Source: Plectosphaerella cucumerina (lineage: Eukaryota > Ascomycota > Sordariomycetes > Glomerellales > Plectosphaerellaceae). From it: a stretch of DNA of 64,000 bases. The position numbers were made by a program, and so were the translations under genes. Location of the stretch: assembly GCA_020746995.1 (NCBI GenBank), contig JAGPXD010000004.1:1798001-1862000 (forward strand), read 5' to 3'. Position 1 is the stretch's first letter. Every line of letters begins with the position of its first letter. Positions 46,114 to 56,803 of the stretch are shown here, one piece after another. A model generated the notes under the pieces. The model was not told the DNA's origin and ran no database searches. It saw only the letters and a list, made by a program, of their open reading frames with translations.

Positions 46114-46582
46114 CTACCGCTTCGGCGGCGGCGGAGCCCCCTTGGCGAGCGCGGCCTGCTGGCGACGATACTCCTCATTCTCCTGCTCCCGCCAGTCCTT
46201 GGGCTCCGGTTCGTTGCCGTCCGTCACGCCGCGGCCGCCGGCAAAGGCGGCCTTTCCCGCGTACAGCTGGTAGCCCTTGCCCTGCTCGGCCTCGGCCATT
46301 GTCTTGTAGGCGACGGGCATGTTGCCGCGGAAGCGCTTGCGCATGTCGACCATGCCGCGCTTGCACTCGCCGAAGCCCTTGCGGAGCTGCTGGCACTTTG
46401 TCGGGAGGGTGTTGACGAGGGGCTGGCGGAGGCAGTCGGAGGCGGTGTTGCGGTGGACCATGACGCAGTCGGATTCTTGGAGGCATTGCGCCAGGGCCTC
46501 GCCTAGGTTGTGTTAGTGGAAGGGAAGGGGAGAGGTGGAGGGTGGAGGGCTGCGCACGTAATTCTTTGCAGGAGGACGGCAT
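46114..46582 (-). CDS. PET191: Cytochrome c oxidase assembly factor PET191/COA5
   Basis: Exon 1 is 46582-46558 (MPSSCKEL plus one base) and exon 2 is 46502-46114; the intron of 55 nt has GTGCGC and CCTAG. The product is 137 residues. After splicing the conserved start reads MPSSCKELREALAQCLQESD, with a C-x9-C pair, followed by DCLRQPL and TKCQQLRKGFGECKRGMVDMRKRFRGN, the hallmark of the family. PET191 is a Cys-paired protein of the mitochondrial intermembrane space needed to assemble complex IV. The C-terminal extension (YQLYAGKAAF through APPPPKR) is longer than in the roughly 108-residue yeast protein. The unspliced frame begins at an internal ATG and loses the first Cys pair, so the 8-codon first exon is essential. 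Confidence 0.95.
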
Positions 46583-47277
46583 TCTGGCGGTTGGGGGGTG
46601 ATTGTCTTGTGCCGCCGGGATTTGGCGATGGTGACGGCTGGAGGTGGACCGATTTTCTGATGCTTCACAGAGCCCCAATGCGCCACGGCGGGTCGGAGGA
46701 TGCAAGGGGCTGAACTGACAGCGGGGCACATGATTGGCCCGAAATCGGATCTTTACCATTGAGCATTCTACACGCGCTGATTGGCCTAAAAGCAGAGCTC
46801 CAGGTGATCCAAGCTTCCAGAGTCGGGAACCAAGTCTCTTTCCCTCCTGCCCCTGGCCTGGTGATACTTGCATGTGACATGTGATGTCACCCGGTCGCTT
46901 TTGCGCCATCCCAATCTTTTCTCCCCTTTCCCCAACCGCTGGTCGCTTGACACCAATTCGCATTCTCGAGCGCGGCGTGCGGTACCTCGACAAGCTCGAA
47001 CTAGGCACCGTGACGAGACTAGCCACCCCTCTCTTCTTGCTCCCAGATAAGCCTTGTCAGCGTCATGTCGTGATCCCTGTTTGGCTACAGACTACAATTC
47101 GCCTCCCTTCAACATTTCTCGCTGGTCCGATTGCCCATCTCTCTCCCTCCCTTGTTTTAGAAGCTTCATTTCTTTTTCCCACCCCGATCTTCGAAGACGA
47201 CACCCGTGCACTGCATACACCCAGACGCAGAGTTACATCCCGGACCGACCGCGATCGGCCCCGTGTCCGCGTTCACG
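46583..47277. other. Divergent promoter region between PET191 and the sterol esterase gene
   Basis: About 0.7 kb, CT-rich on the plus strand towards 47277. No coding frame supported; frames here overlap PET191 or the lipase leader. Confidence 0.5.
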
Positions 47278-49501
47278 ATGCCTATCCCCTTCATCGGACG
47301 GCTCAACATGTGGGTTGGACGTTTGTTTTCCTGCGCATAGCCCCCATGGCGGTGTGCGTGGTGCGACCACGCGAGCGTGGGCTGATGTTTCTCGTCTTGC
47401 AGTATCGAGTACCTGGCGCTGGTGGGATCGTTCCTCTTCGTCGGCCTCGAGTCCGTCATCCGCGTCCTCACTCTCGCGCTGCGTATGTCTTCCCGCGCAA
47501 TTGTACCACCACCAGCCGGGCCGCCTTTGCTGACTGGGACATGTTTACCCCGACAGCGCCGTCATTGATCAACCTGTGTTACCGGGCGTCACGCCGCTTC
47601 TTCAATTGGCTCACGTCGCCGGCGCAGAAACGCGCCGAGCAGAGGCGCAACTGTCAGTACCAGTCCACTGACCATACTCTCGCATGCGCATCCTGACGTG
47701 CCGCAGCCATTTCCAAGTCCGTTAGGGACGCGTCCGACTTTGTCGAGCTCTGCCGCATCTTCGGGTACGAGGCTGAGGAGCACGTTCTCCAAACCAAGGA
47801 TGGATTTCTGCTGGGCGCCCACCGGCTCGCCTGGAAGGCCGGCGAAGAGGGCACAAAGGTCAACAGCGGGCCGAACAGCGTCACCAAGAAGGTCATCTAC
47901 CTGCATCATGGCCTGCTCATGAACTCGGAGGTCTGGGTCTGCCTGACTGATGCACAGAGGTGTCTGCCCTTTGTGCTGGTCGAGAAGGGTTACGACGTTT
48001 GGGTGAGCACTGACGGCGAGCTTACGAATAGAGATATGTGTACTGACGATGGCAGCTCGGGAACAACCGCGGCAACAAGTACTCGAAAAAGTCGACCAAG
48101 CACTCGCCAACGACACTCGACTTTTGGAACTTCTCCATCGACGAGTTCGCCTTCCATGACATCCCTGACACAATCTCGTACATCCTCAACACCACCGGCC
48201 AGCAGAGCCTCTCGTACATCGGCTTCTCTCAGGGCACCGCCCAGGCCTTTGCGACCCTCGCCATCCACCCCAAGCTCAACGAGCAGGTCAACGTCTTCAT
48301 CGCCCTCGCCCCAGCCATGTCCCCCGCGGGACTGTCCAATGGCATCGTCGACGCCCTGGTCAAGGCCTCGCCGCAAGTGCTCTTCCTGCTCTTCGGCCGC
48401 CGCTCCATCCTCAGCTCGGCCACAATGTGGCAGTCGCTGCTGTACCCGCCCATATTTGCAAAGTTCATCGACTACGGCCTCTCGTTCCTCTTCAACTGGC
48501 AGACTAAGAACATCTCCCTCAGCCAGAAGCTCGCCGCCTACCCGCACCTGTACTCGTTCACCAGCACGAAGAGCGTGGTTCACTGGTTCCAGATCATCCG
48601 CAACAAGTCTTTCCAGATGTATGACGACGACGTGCAACAACACCTGTCGCTCAGCACCTCGGGGAGATATACCAAGGTGGCTCGGTACCCGACTCGCAAC
48701 ATCAAGACGCCCATCGTGCTTGTTTACGGAGGCAGCGACTCGCTTGTGGACATCAAGGTCATGCTGAAGGAGCTGCCGCCGCAGACCATCGCCAACGAGG
48801 TCCCGCATTACGAACACCTCGACTTCCTCTGGGCTCGCGACGTCGACTCTCTCGTCTTCCCTCATGTCTTTGCTGCGCTCAACAGCTTCACCGGCGCCGA
48901 CCACACGCCCGAGGAGTACGCCAAGTACCATCTTGCCCGGCAGGAGACAGTGCTCGAGTCTGGTGCCGCCTACCGTGCTCACGAGTCGCGAGGTAGCGAC
49001 GCATCCGCCAGCGAGGCATCCGCTGCCATCGAAGGCTCCTCCACCATCCGGAACGGCGCACACAGCCCTCGGCCAGTGACTCCATCCGCCCCAGCCCAGG
49101 CTCGGGCCCAGGCTCGCGCGAGTGGAATCCCCTCACCCCAGGGCACGACAAGACGGCAAACTCCCCAGTACACGATATCTCAGCATGCCGTCTCCGACGA
49201 GGCCGGCTCCTCCCCCGACACATCCACCCCCCACTCGCGCGCGCACCAGCAGCACGCGTTCGACGGGTCCCAGGACGCGAAAGAGTCGCCGACGACCAAG
49301 CTCAAGGGCATCGGCGTGCGGAGGGACAGCAACGGCAGCACGCTGAGCCTCGACACGAGCCGCGGCATCAGCATCGGCGTGAGCCGGGCGGCGGGCGGCG
49401 TCGTGACAAAAGACGGAGGCATCGACGCGAAGGGCATCGCCACGACGGGCCTGTCGGCCGATGAGGGTGGCCGGACGCTGAAGAAGCAGCGGCGCAAGTG
49501 A
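47278..49501 (+). CDS. Sterol esterase / acid-lipase-type hydrolase (yeast Tgl1/Yeh family)
   Basis: Exons 47278-47309, 47403-47482, 47557-47652, 47707-48002 and 48056-49501 give 649 residues with consistent phases. An N-terminal hydrophobic hairpin (about 14-37, LALVGSFLFVGLESVIRV) would anchor it to lipid droplets or ER, as in the yeast family. The lipase region starts with FGYEAEEHVLQTKDGFLL. It then has the oxyanion-region motif HHGLLMNSEVW and NNRGNKYSKK. The catalytic triad is Ser226 (GFSQG), Asp396 (YGGSDSLVD) and His422 (HYEHLDFLW). From about 460 on the tail is Ser/Ala/Thr-rich and probably disordered, ending in KKQRRK. The reaction is hydrolysis of steryl esters or acylglycerols (family knowledge). 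The first intron donor, GTGGGT, is the weakest. Confidence 0.93.
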
Positions 49502-50701
49502 AGGGCTCGCGACGCTCTTTCAAAGCAGGCGGGCGGGCAGCATGATACGGCCTACTGATTAGGGGAGCATAGACTGTTCATCATCAGGCGTGTAGCGCTG
49601 TAGTATTTACGAAGTAGGGGCTGGGACCTCGTTTGTGTATTTTGTAGCCCGCGGGCGCATGTCGTCTTCCGTGCCAATGATCGATGATACCGCCAGACGC
49701 GATTCTCCCGGATCATCGTCTATTTCCAATCGGTTAGCGAGCCGGCGCCACCATCCCGCATCTGCGGCATGACGGAACGTCCATTGGCCCGGAGACACTC
49801 CTCCAACGAGGGTGTCATAGACAAAAGTACCTTGACCGCCGGCTGGTACAGCAAGCGGAAGGAGATTTGATTACCCCGATCGGCCTGATGCATCATCTCG
49901 GTGGTACTTTTGAGGCTGACCCGGCCGTTCACCCCCTTCGCGTCTTGCGAGGGGATGCGAATGGGTGAAGGGTCAGGCAGCAGCGCCCTTGTGCGACGGA
50001 GCTCGTTGAGGCTGACGGGTGCGTGCTGACGGGCTGATGCATATTTGTACACGTCGTCCCGAAGTGCAAGTACGAATACTTAGCCCAGGCGGCCGCTTGG
50101 GAGAGTTCTCGATGTTTGAAGCAGAACAGAATCATCATGTCTTTAGGATCCATCTCATCAAGGAAATCTAGCCACCATCGTGAAGAAACCGATGTCTCGG
50201 GTCCCCCGTGGGGGAAGAGTGTGTCTGTCGTACGGCTCGTACGGGCCGTAGAGTCGATCCCGGACTGTGACTGGTCTGATCGACTGCTTCAGGGGGGAAT
50301 CGAGGCGCGGCGAAAGCTTGACAGGGCGTTTGATCCTTCGACGCCTCCTAAGCCGGAACCCGGCTATACAAACACAAACGCCAGCGGGCGCAGCAATGGG
50401 CTTTTCTTCTTCTCGTTTGTCGGGGGAAGGTTGATCGATGCCTAGTACTAGTAGGGCTTTCTGTGGCGTCGAAGCCACGAGGTTTCACTCCCCGGCGCCG
50501 CTTATGCTGTGGCAGAGCTCTGCGGATATTATAAGTGTAAGAGGGCGCCCGGGATGTACATGGGCTGTTGATCTTCCTTTTCTGGTTTTGCTTCCTTAGC
50601 GGACGTATCACGGCTTACTTCGACCTCTGTGGAATATTGCAAACATCCGGCCAACTTCGACATCCCATCTCAATCTTCACCTTGGCCCCCTGACCGCCAT
50701 C
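49502..50701. other. Intergenic region
   Basis: 1.2 kb between the lipase and the RTA1-like gene: lipase 3' region and RTA1-like promoter. No supportable gene; open frames are short and without motif. Confidence 0.5.
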
Positions 50702-51887
50702 ATGTCGGACTTCGAGTTGTCCCTGATACCCCCTCCAGGCTACGAGACCTGGGGCCGCGTGGAGTGGTTCTGGTACTGTGGCCAGATACCCGATAGCCCT
50801 GCCTGCGATGACATGCCCAGCTTCTTCGGGTCAGCAACCCCCCCTGTGACCTGTGATACCCTCAACCCTCTCCCTAGCTAACCCGTTCAGCTACCGCATC
50901 GACCTGGCCGCCAACATCGCCTTCGTCTCCATCTTCTCCCTCTCCGCCCTCCTCTACATCCTGATCTACGCCTTCACTCGCCGCGGTCTCTCCTTCTTCA
51001 TCGCCATGCTCCTCGGCGTCCTCTGCGAGGTCCTCGGCTACGCAGGCCGCATCATCGCCTACCAGAACCAGTGGATCGACAAGGGCTTCCTCATGCAAAT
51101 CTGCTGCCTCACCATCGGCCCTGCCTTCCTCGCCGCCGGAATCTACCTCTCCCTTCGCAAGATCGTCTACGCCTTTGGGGCGGATAACTCCCGCATCAAG
51201 CCCGAGTGGTACACCCGCATTGTGAGCCTTCCTGTCATTACTCCTATTGTTGACACGTACTGATATCTCTAGTTCATACCCTGCGACCTCGTCTCCCTCG
51301 TCCTCCAGGCCATCGGCGGCGCCATGGCCTCCATCCTCTCCACAAACGGCAAGGACACCAAGCCTGGCGACAACATCATGATCGCCGGCCTCGTCTCCCA
51401 AGTCGTCACAATGTTCATTTTCATGCTCCTCGCCGGCGACTTCGCCTGGCGAACCTGGTCGCGCCATCGCCGTCTCGGCGCCGCCGCCTTCGACCAGACC
51501 CCCGCGCTCGCAGAGGTCCGCGCCTCGATCATGTTCCGTGCCTTCCTCGGTGCCCTGACCCTGGCTTTCATCTGCATTTTCTGGCGCTGCGTCTACCGTA
51601 TCGCCGAGTTGTCCGAGGGATGGACCGGTCCCCTTATGGCGCGCCAGGATCTCTTCATCGGGTTTGAGGGCGTCATGATTGCAATTGCTGCTCTGGTGCT
51701 GAATATCTTCCACCCTGCTATTGCGTGCAAGGCCATCGTTGAGCAGAATGCTGGTGGTCTCAACATCGCTTTCTGGCGGAAGCGGAAGCAGCAGCCGGTG
51801 TCCGAGGGTGATGCTGTCTCTCCTGGAGGCGCAGCCGCACCTCGTCGTCCCAACGAAAAGTCGGATGGGTCGTCGTCAGATGTTTGA
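50702..51887 (+). CDS. RTA1-like 7-transmembrane protein (lipid-translocating exporter family)
   Basis: Exons 50702-50829, 50891-51221 and 51273-51887 give 357 residues; introns are 61 and 51 nt (GTCAGC...TTCAG, GTGAGC...CTAG). After an extracellular N-terminus (YETWGRVEWFWYCG) there are seven hydrophobic segments. Family motifs include LCEVLGYAGRIIAYQNQW, CLTIGPAFLAAGIYLSL, FIPCDLVSLVLQAIGG and FRCVYR-type FWRCVYRIAE, with LFIGFEGVMIAIAALVLNIFHP as the last helix. The C-terminal tail is polar. RTA1/RSB1/YLR046c relatives act in resistance to 7-aminocholesterol or toxic sphingoid bases at the plasma membrane; the substrate here is not known. It converges on the zinc-finger gene. Confidence 0.95.
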
Positions 51888-52502
51888 GTTGGCTGCCGAG
51901 GAGGCTGCATTATTAGATGTCCGGAAACAATTCTTTGAAGGCTGGGATGGCAAAATTAGATTGTCAGATAGAAAACGGTCAAGTTCGTCACTATGTCACA
52001 ACAGCAATGCCGAGCTCAGGATGAATGCAAATGTATTGGCAGCTGTCGAAAGAAGCCAGGCCGCCTCTTGGGCCAGCCCGCCAGGCCGGCAAAGCCAGAA
52101 CTGCTGGACGGACACCGCGCGAGCGCGAGCCTGCTCCTCCAATGAGCTACATCTTATCCTCTTCTGCTGCCTCGCCGCAGCTCTCAGTCTTCTCTCGTCT
52201 CCTGCTATTCTGAAATAAAACAGAGTCCGCGAATGCAAAGCCATACGGGCCTGACCCGGGGGTATCATGACGTTTCGCCCTCTACCGGCATCCAAGCCGA
52301 AAATGAACGCGTCTGGCGCCGACACCGCAAGTCTGCGAGAAACCCCCCATCGGGCTCGCCCCAAAAACGCCGGGATGTTGTGAACACGACTTTGGACACA
52401 TTACTCATACGTACGATCGATGCGGACCTGGCCTGGAACGACCAAGGTCTCGCGAGTAGGAGGCGCGGCGAGCGCCACAAGGCAGCCCGCGCGCCGGTTC
52501 AC
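51888..52502. other. Convergent intergenic region
   Basis: 615 bp of 3' sequence shared by the RTA1-like and Red1-like genes. An AATAAA at 52214-52219 on the plus strand is a possible polyadenylation signal for the former. No gene seen. Confidence 0.4.
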
Positions 52503-55500
52503 CTAGAGAGGGACGTCGCCGAGGGACAAGACCTTGGACGGGTCGCCGCCGAAGCGGTTGTGGTAATCAACGATGTCCTGCGCAATACGCGTGAAGTCCT
52601 TGACGTTCTTCTCACGCAGGTCGTGGAGCAACTCGCGGAGGCCCCCGTTGAACCGGGCTCGCTCAGCGCCCTCGAGCTTGGTGCCACCTAGCTGAAGCAG
52701 AATCTGGTCATCTGCGCGTCGGCCGGCATCCGTCAGCACCTCCGGACGGTTTCAGGGGAACAAGCGCAGAGCGGTCAGCCTTCACGTGCGGCGGGGAACC
52801 ACGTACCAGGGAGCTTCATTGTCTCAAAGTGCTGGTACTCGCAGTCTGCCCCCTTGGGACACTGCCGCCCATCCAACTGGTTGGGGCACACGGGATGCTT
52901 GGGGTCGATCTTGTTGCTGTAGGTAAGTGACCTGAGACCGCCAGGAACCTGGGAACCAAACGAGGGATGGTATCGGAAATCGCGGAAGATCGAGAAAGGG
53001 GATTGGTATGGCTTGAACACACGTTCATCGCCCTGCCGACTGCGGCCGTGTCGAGACTGTTGCTGGGTTAGGCGCTCGAAAGATGGAAGGGGATGATCAA
53101 GTGGATATACTTCTCTAAGCCCGCCGAGGCCCTGGTCTGGCCTCGAGTCGTTGACGCCCACCGAGATCTGACTCGGCCCCGCCTGGGGTTCGGGCGATGC
53201 CTGCTGCGACTCATCAATGTCGGGGTTAGTCAAGTCGACGACATCATCAGGATCCTCAGTCTGCTCCGTCGGCTCGTCGTCCACTTGCATCACGTCCTCC
53301 TGCTCCGCAACTGGCGCGGCCATAACCTCTCCTGTCTCCGCCACGGAGCCTTCGCTGCCGCTTTCCATGACGCTGCCTGCCTTGGAAGTCGAATCGAGAG
53401 AACGTGACAGGTCGTCTGAGTTCTCGCTGATGGCCGCCGTGGTGGGCTCGGGCTCGGAAGTCTCGGGCTGGAGGGCAACACCGCCTACCTCCTCATCGTC
53501 GTGGGGGTTTGAAGTCGACGCCGACGCCGGCGTGGGCTCCTCCGACGCAGGGGCGGGCTGGTCCGCCATGTTCGTATCGGATGGATCCTCGGAGGGTTCA
53601 GCTGTGTCATCGGCGTCGGGCGTCTCGGAGTACTCCATGGCGGGTTGCAAAACCTCGAGCTCTGCCTCCATTTGTTGCTTCTCGGCCGACTCCTGAGCAA
53701 TCTCCCTTTCGAGGCGAGTGATCTGTGTCTGCAGCAGATGCAGCTTCTTGACCTTGGCCTGTAGCTTGCTGTCAACCAGCGGAAGGCTGTGGCTGAGGCT
53801 ACGGAATCGATCTTGTCGCTTTTGCCTGTCCTCGGCAGAGAGCTCTGACAGTTTTGGTAGACGCAGCTGGACTGGTGCCTCTGTCATGACCGGGGACGAC
53901 CGCCCTGTGACTGACAATGCAAGCTCATCCGAGGCAGCAGGCGCGTCGAGAGACTGAACGCGGCGAAGGGCGGGCTTGGGTGTGCTCACACCGGGAGACA
54001 CATCGGTTGTCGGCAGGTTCGAGTTAGGCGTCGTCGTCCCTTTCCGGTTGCCGCTGAGAACCATCTTAAGCTTCTTCCGGGCTTCTGCCAGTGCGATCTT
54101 CTTCTTCATCTCCTCAATCTTCTTGTCCATGTTCGCCAGTCCGTTCGGAGGTGTGGCCGTAGGCTTACCGCCAGGGCTGGAGAACTGCTGGCGTCGACCA
54201 AAAGCATCTGTCAGTTGCGGAACCTCGCGGAATGACGTCGTCTGCTTGATGTAGGGACCGGAACGCAAAACGGCGGCTTCGTCACCGGATCCCAGCTCCA
54301 TCTCAACATCTTCGTCTTCTGATTCTTCGCTGACGTCGATAACGAATCTGTCTCCGCGATCGTGGCCGAAAGGGCGCTTCGAGACGTGCAGGGGAGCCTC
54401 GTCAACGAAGTCGGCGGCGACGGGCCTCTTCCGTGTGTTGCTTGGTGAAGAGGCCGGGCCAGTGTCTGAGGCAACCAGGCCAGGTATCGAGACCCCTCTT
54501 TGGAACTGTTGCGGCGGTTTCGCTGTGACCTCGGGAACCTGGGGTGCCTGTGCAGTGACAGGCTGAACCGTGGGAATTTCTGTCTTGGAGGCGGCTTTCT
54601 GGGCGCGGGCCTCGCGAGACTTTTGAAGAGCATCCATCTTCTGTTGCAGTTTAATCTCCTTCTCTGATCGACCTGCTTGGGACACAAGGGTTGGCTGATC
54701 GGATCCAGTCTGGACGGCGGAAGCAGATGGCTGTGTCGAGCCGTTCTTAGTGGCCTTGGCAGCCCAGAGTCGTGCAATCCGGTCCTTGCGCTCCTCTGCC
54801 TTCTTGTCGGCGAGAGATGTTGCGGATGCGGCTGGTGTAGTGGAGGTAGGTTGCTGTGCCTTTGGCGGTTCTTGGTTACTGGCGTTGGCAGCGTTTTGTG
54901 TGCGTAGAGTTGCGTTGGTGTTCACCGCCTTGGGTTTGCTCGGGCCCGTAGTAACCGAAGGATCCAGGCCCAACTCGCTGAATACCGACCTCAACACTGA
55001 GGGATCGACACCTTCGTGCACGTAGTCGTCGAACCCAATGTTGAAGGGCAACAGTTGAAGAACTGCAGCCTGGGCTTGTTGTTTCGCTGCAGCCATGTCG
55101 TCGACCGATGGTGCCTGCGGGGTTGCCTGCGCGTTCATCAATGCGGCTGTGTACTTCTGTGGCTCAGAATGGACAACCGTCTTGACAGGAAGTTGATCAG
55201 GGGCAGTCTGGTACTCCCTAGGAGAGAGATATGGACTGTAGGAGCCCGAAGCTTCTCGACCCGAGTTCGAGCTGCCTCCTTTGTCCGATGCCGGTCCTTG
55301 AGCATTCTTGCTCGTCCCATTTAATGTCGGGGTGATGCGGGGAGCATTGCTTTGTGTCGTGGGAGCAGTCATCCAGCCAGGATTGGCAGGATCGTAGTCG
55401 TCGAGCCCATCGGTGTGGTGGATGACTGTTGAGTCGGCGGGCTCGTACAGATCGTCAAACTGTCCCTCACTGATCTCCCCTTCCTCCACTGCCGCCTCCG

Positions 55501-55801
55501 CCGACTGGCTTGCCTTCTGGACCGGCGCAACAACGTTCTTGTTGGGAGTGCCGATGGGTTGGTAGTATCGGGCAGCAGGTACGAGTTTTGGTTCGGCAGG
55601 TGGCGGCGGCGGATTCCATGCACCCTGACTCGGAGTATTGCTGAAGGCGAGGCCTGGAATGAGGTTATGATTCTGGGCAAACGCCGCCTGGGCAAAAGGC
55701 ATTTGAAGTCCAGGGAAGGCAGGCCCGGTCGGCGGGGGGTACTGGTACTGTTGCCCAGGCTGCCCGTGGGACGGGTTGTAGCCTTGAGTATGGTAGCTCA
55801 T
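52503..55801 (-). CDS. Red1/ZFC3H1-like zinc-finger protein (nuclear RNA surveillance scaffold)
   Basis: Exons 55801-52807 and 52711-52503 give 1067 residues. The intron of 95 nt has donor GTACGT, branch CTGAC and acceptor GCAG; only this acceptor keeps the last 69 codons in frame. The protein is mostly disordered: a Pro/Gln-rich start (MSYHTQGYNPSHGQPG), the acidic motif EEGEISEGQFDDLYEP, Ala/Gln stretches, and Lys/Glu helices including a predicted coiled coil (about 690-735). Near the C-terminus Cys972, Cys981, Cys987 and His991 (C-x8-C-x5-C-x3-H) form the single zinc finger typical of Red1/ZFC3H1 (zf-C3H1). It is followed by a helical tail with FTRIAQDIVDYHNRF. In fission yeast Red1 scaffolds the MTREC/NURS complex that directs unwanted RNAs to the exosome; the same role is inferred here. 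Confidence 0.85.
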
Positions 55802-56803
55802 GGCGGGAGGGTCTCGTAAGTAGCGGAAATCCTCGATGTCGTGGTGTGTTTATGTAGGTGGGGAGGTTGGATAATCCACTGCGATCTGGCAAGCGGTCGA
55901 GCTGCGGAATGAACCCAGGTAAGGCGTAACGCGCCTTCAAGGCAAAGATGACTTCCAAACACTGGTATCAGCCCGCGATTCGGGATAGGAGCGCGTCGCG
56001 TCTAGGTAGCGTTCGTCTCGAAGCAAGGGCGGCTCGGGTTCGTTTGCAACACGCGAAGCCAAATTGGACTCGGGATCGCTGTGTGTTGTACAGTGTGCGT
56101 CAACAGATCCAAACACGATTGTGAGAACAAGAATTTCGCAACGATAAAAACAGTCTCCCGGCGCTGGCCACAATACGCAGTGTGTGCGCGCTGAGGTTGG
56201 CGATAGCCGGTGGTGCTGGCGGTTTGCTAGAGTCAAGAACTGGTTGGTTGCGCCTTCAAACCAAAAGAAAATGGTCGCGGCTCAGCTCGTGGATGCCCAG
56301 GCGCGGACCCACTTCCAGCGCTAGACCATTCTGGCTCGTCCGGTGCTTGTGTATCCCGATCTCGAGGTCGGTGTTCGATCGTCATAGGTCACGTGGTGAT
56401 AAGCCCTGGTTTGTTTACTTTGACTACGGGTGACCTGAGCAACGGCGGGAGCGAACCGGGGGGCATCGAACATCAACATTAGGCCGGCTTCAGCTGCCAC
56501 CGCTCACCGTCATCACAACCGCCTCCTAACCTCGCAACCTCACTTCGCCCAGTTCAGCACGCTCAGGGAATGTAAAGGCAACGGATAACAGGACGAGATT
56601 TCCTTTCTGCTTCTTCCCTGCCAACTCGTTTTCTCGTCGTCGCTGTTTCTTCCCACTCTCCACTCTCCTCAACTTCACAACCCCCGCGCGCCCATCCATG
56701 TCTTTCTCGCGCATCTGAGGTCTTCACGCAGAGATCACGCGAGGAACCTCCCAATATTGCCGGCAATACCATCAAGTGGCTCTGAGTAGCAGGAATTCTC
56801 ACG
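55802..56803. other. Divergent promoter region between the Red1-like and myosin genes
   Basis: 1.0 kb. The last 250 bases before 56804 are a CT-rich leader for the myosin gene. No gene seen. Confidence 0.5.

Noticed and set aside
46175..47026. 283-codon minus-strand frame
   Set aside because: Different frame over PET191 exon 2 and its promoter; the PET191 frame has the conserved Cys motifs.
47990..49063. 357-codon minus-strand frame
   Set aside because: Antisense shadow of the sterol esterase gene, which has a full catalytic triad on the plus strand.
52740..52755. Acceptor CCGGAG for the Red1-like last intron
   Set aside because: It shifts the frame and stops after 10 codons; the GCAG acceptor at 52712 keeps the conserved-looking tail in frame.
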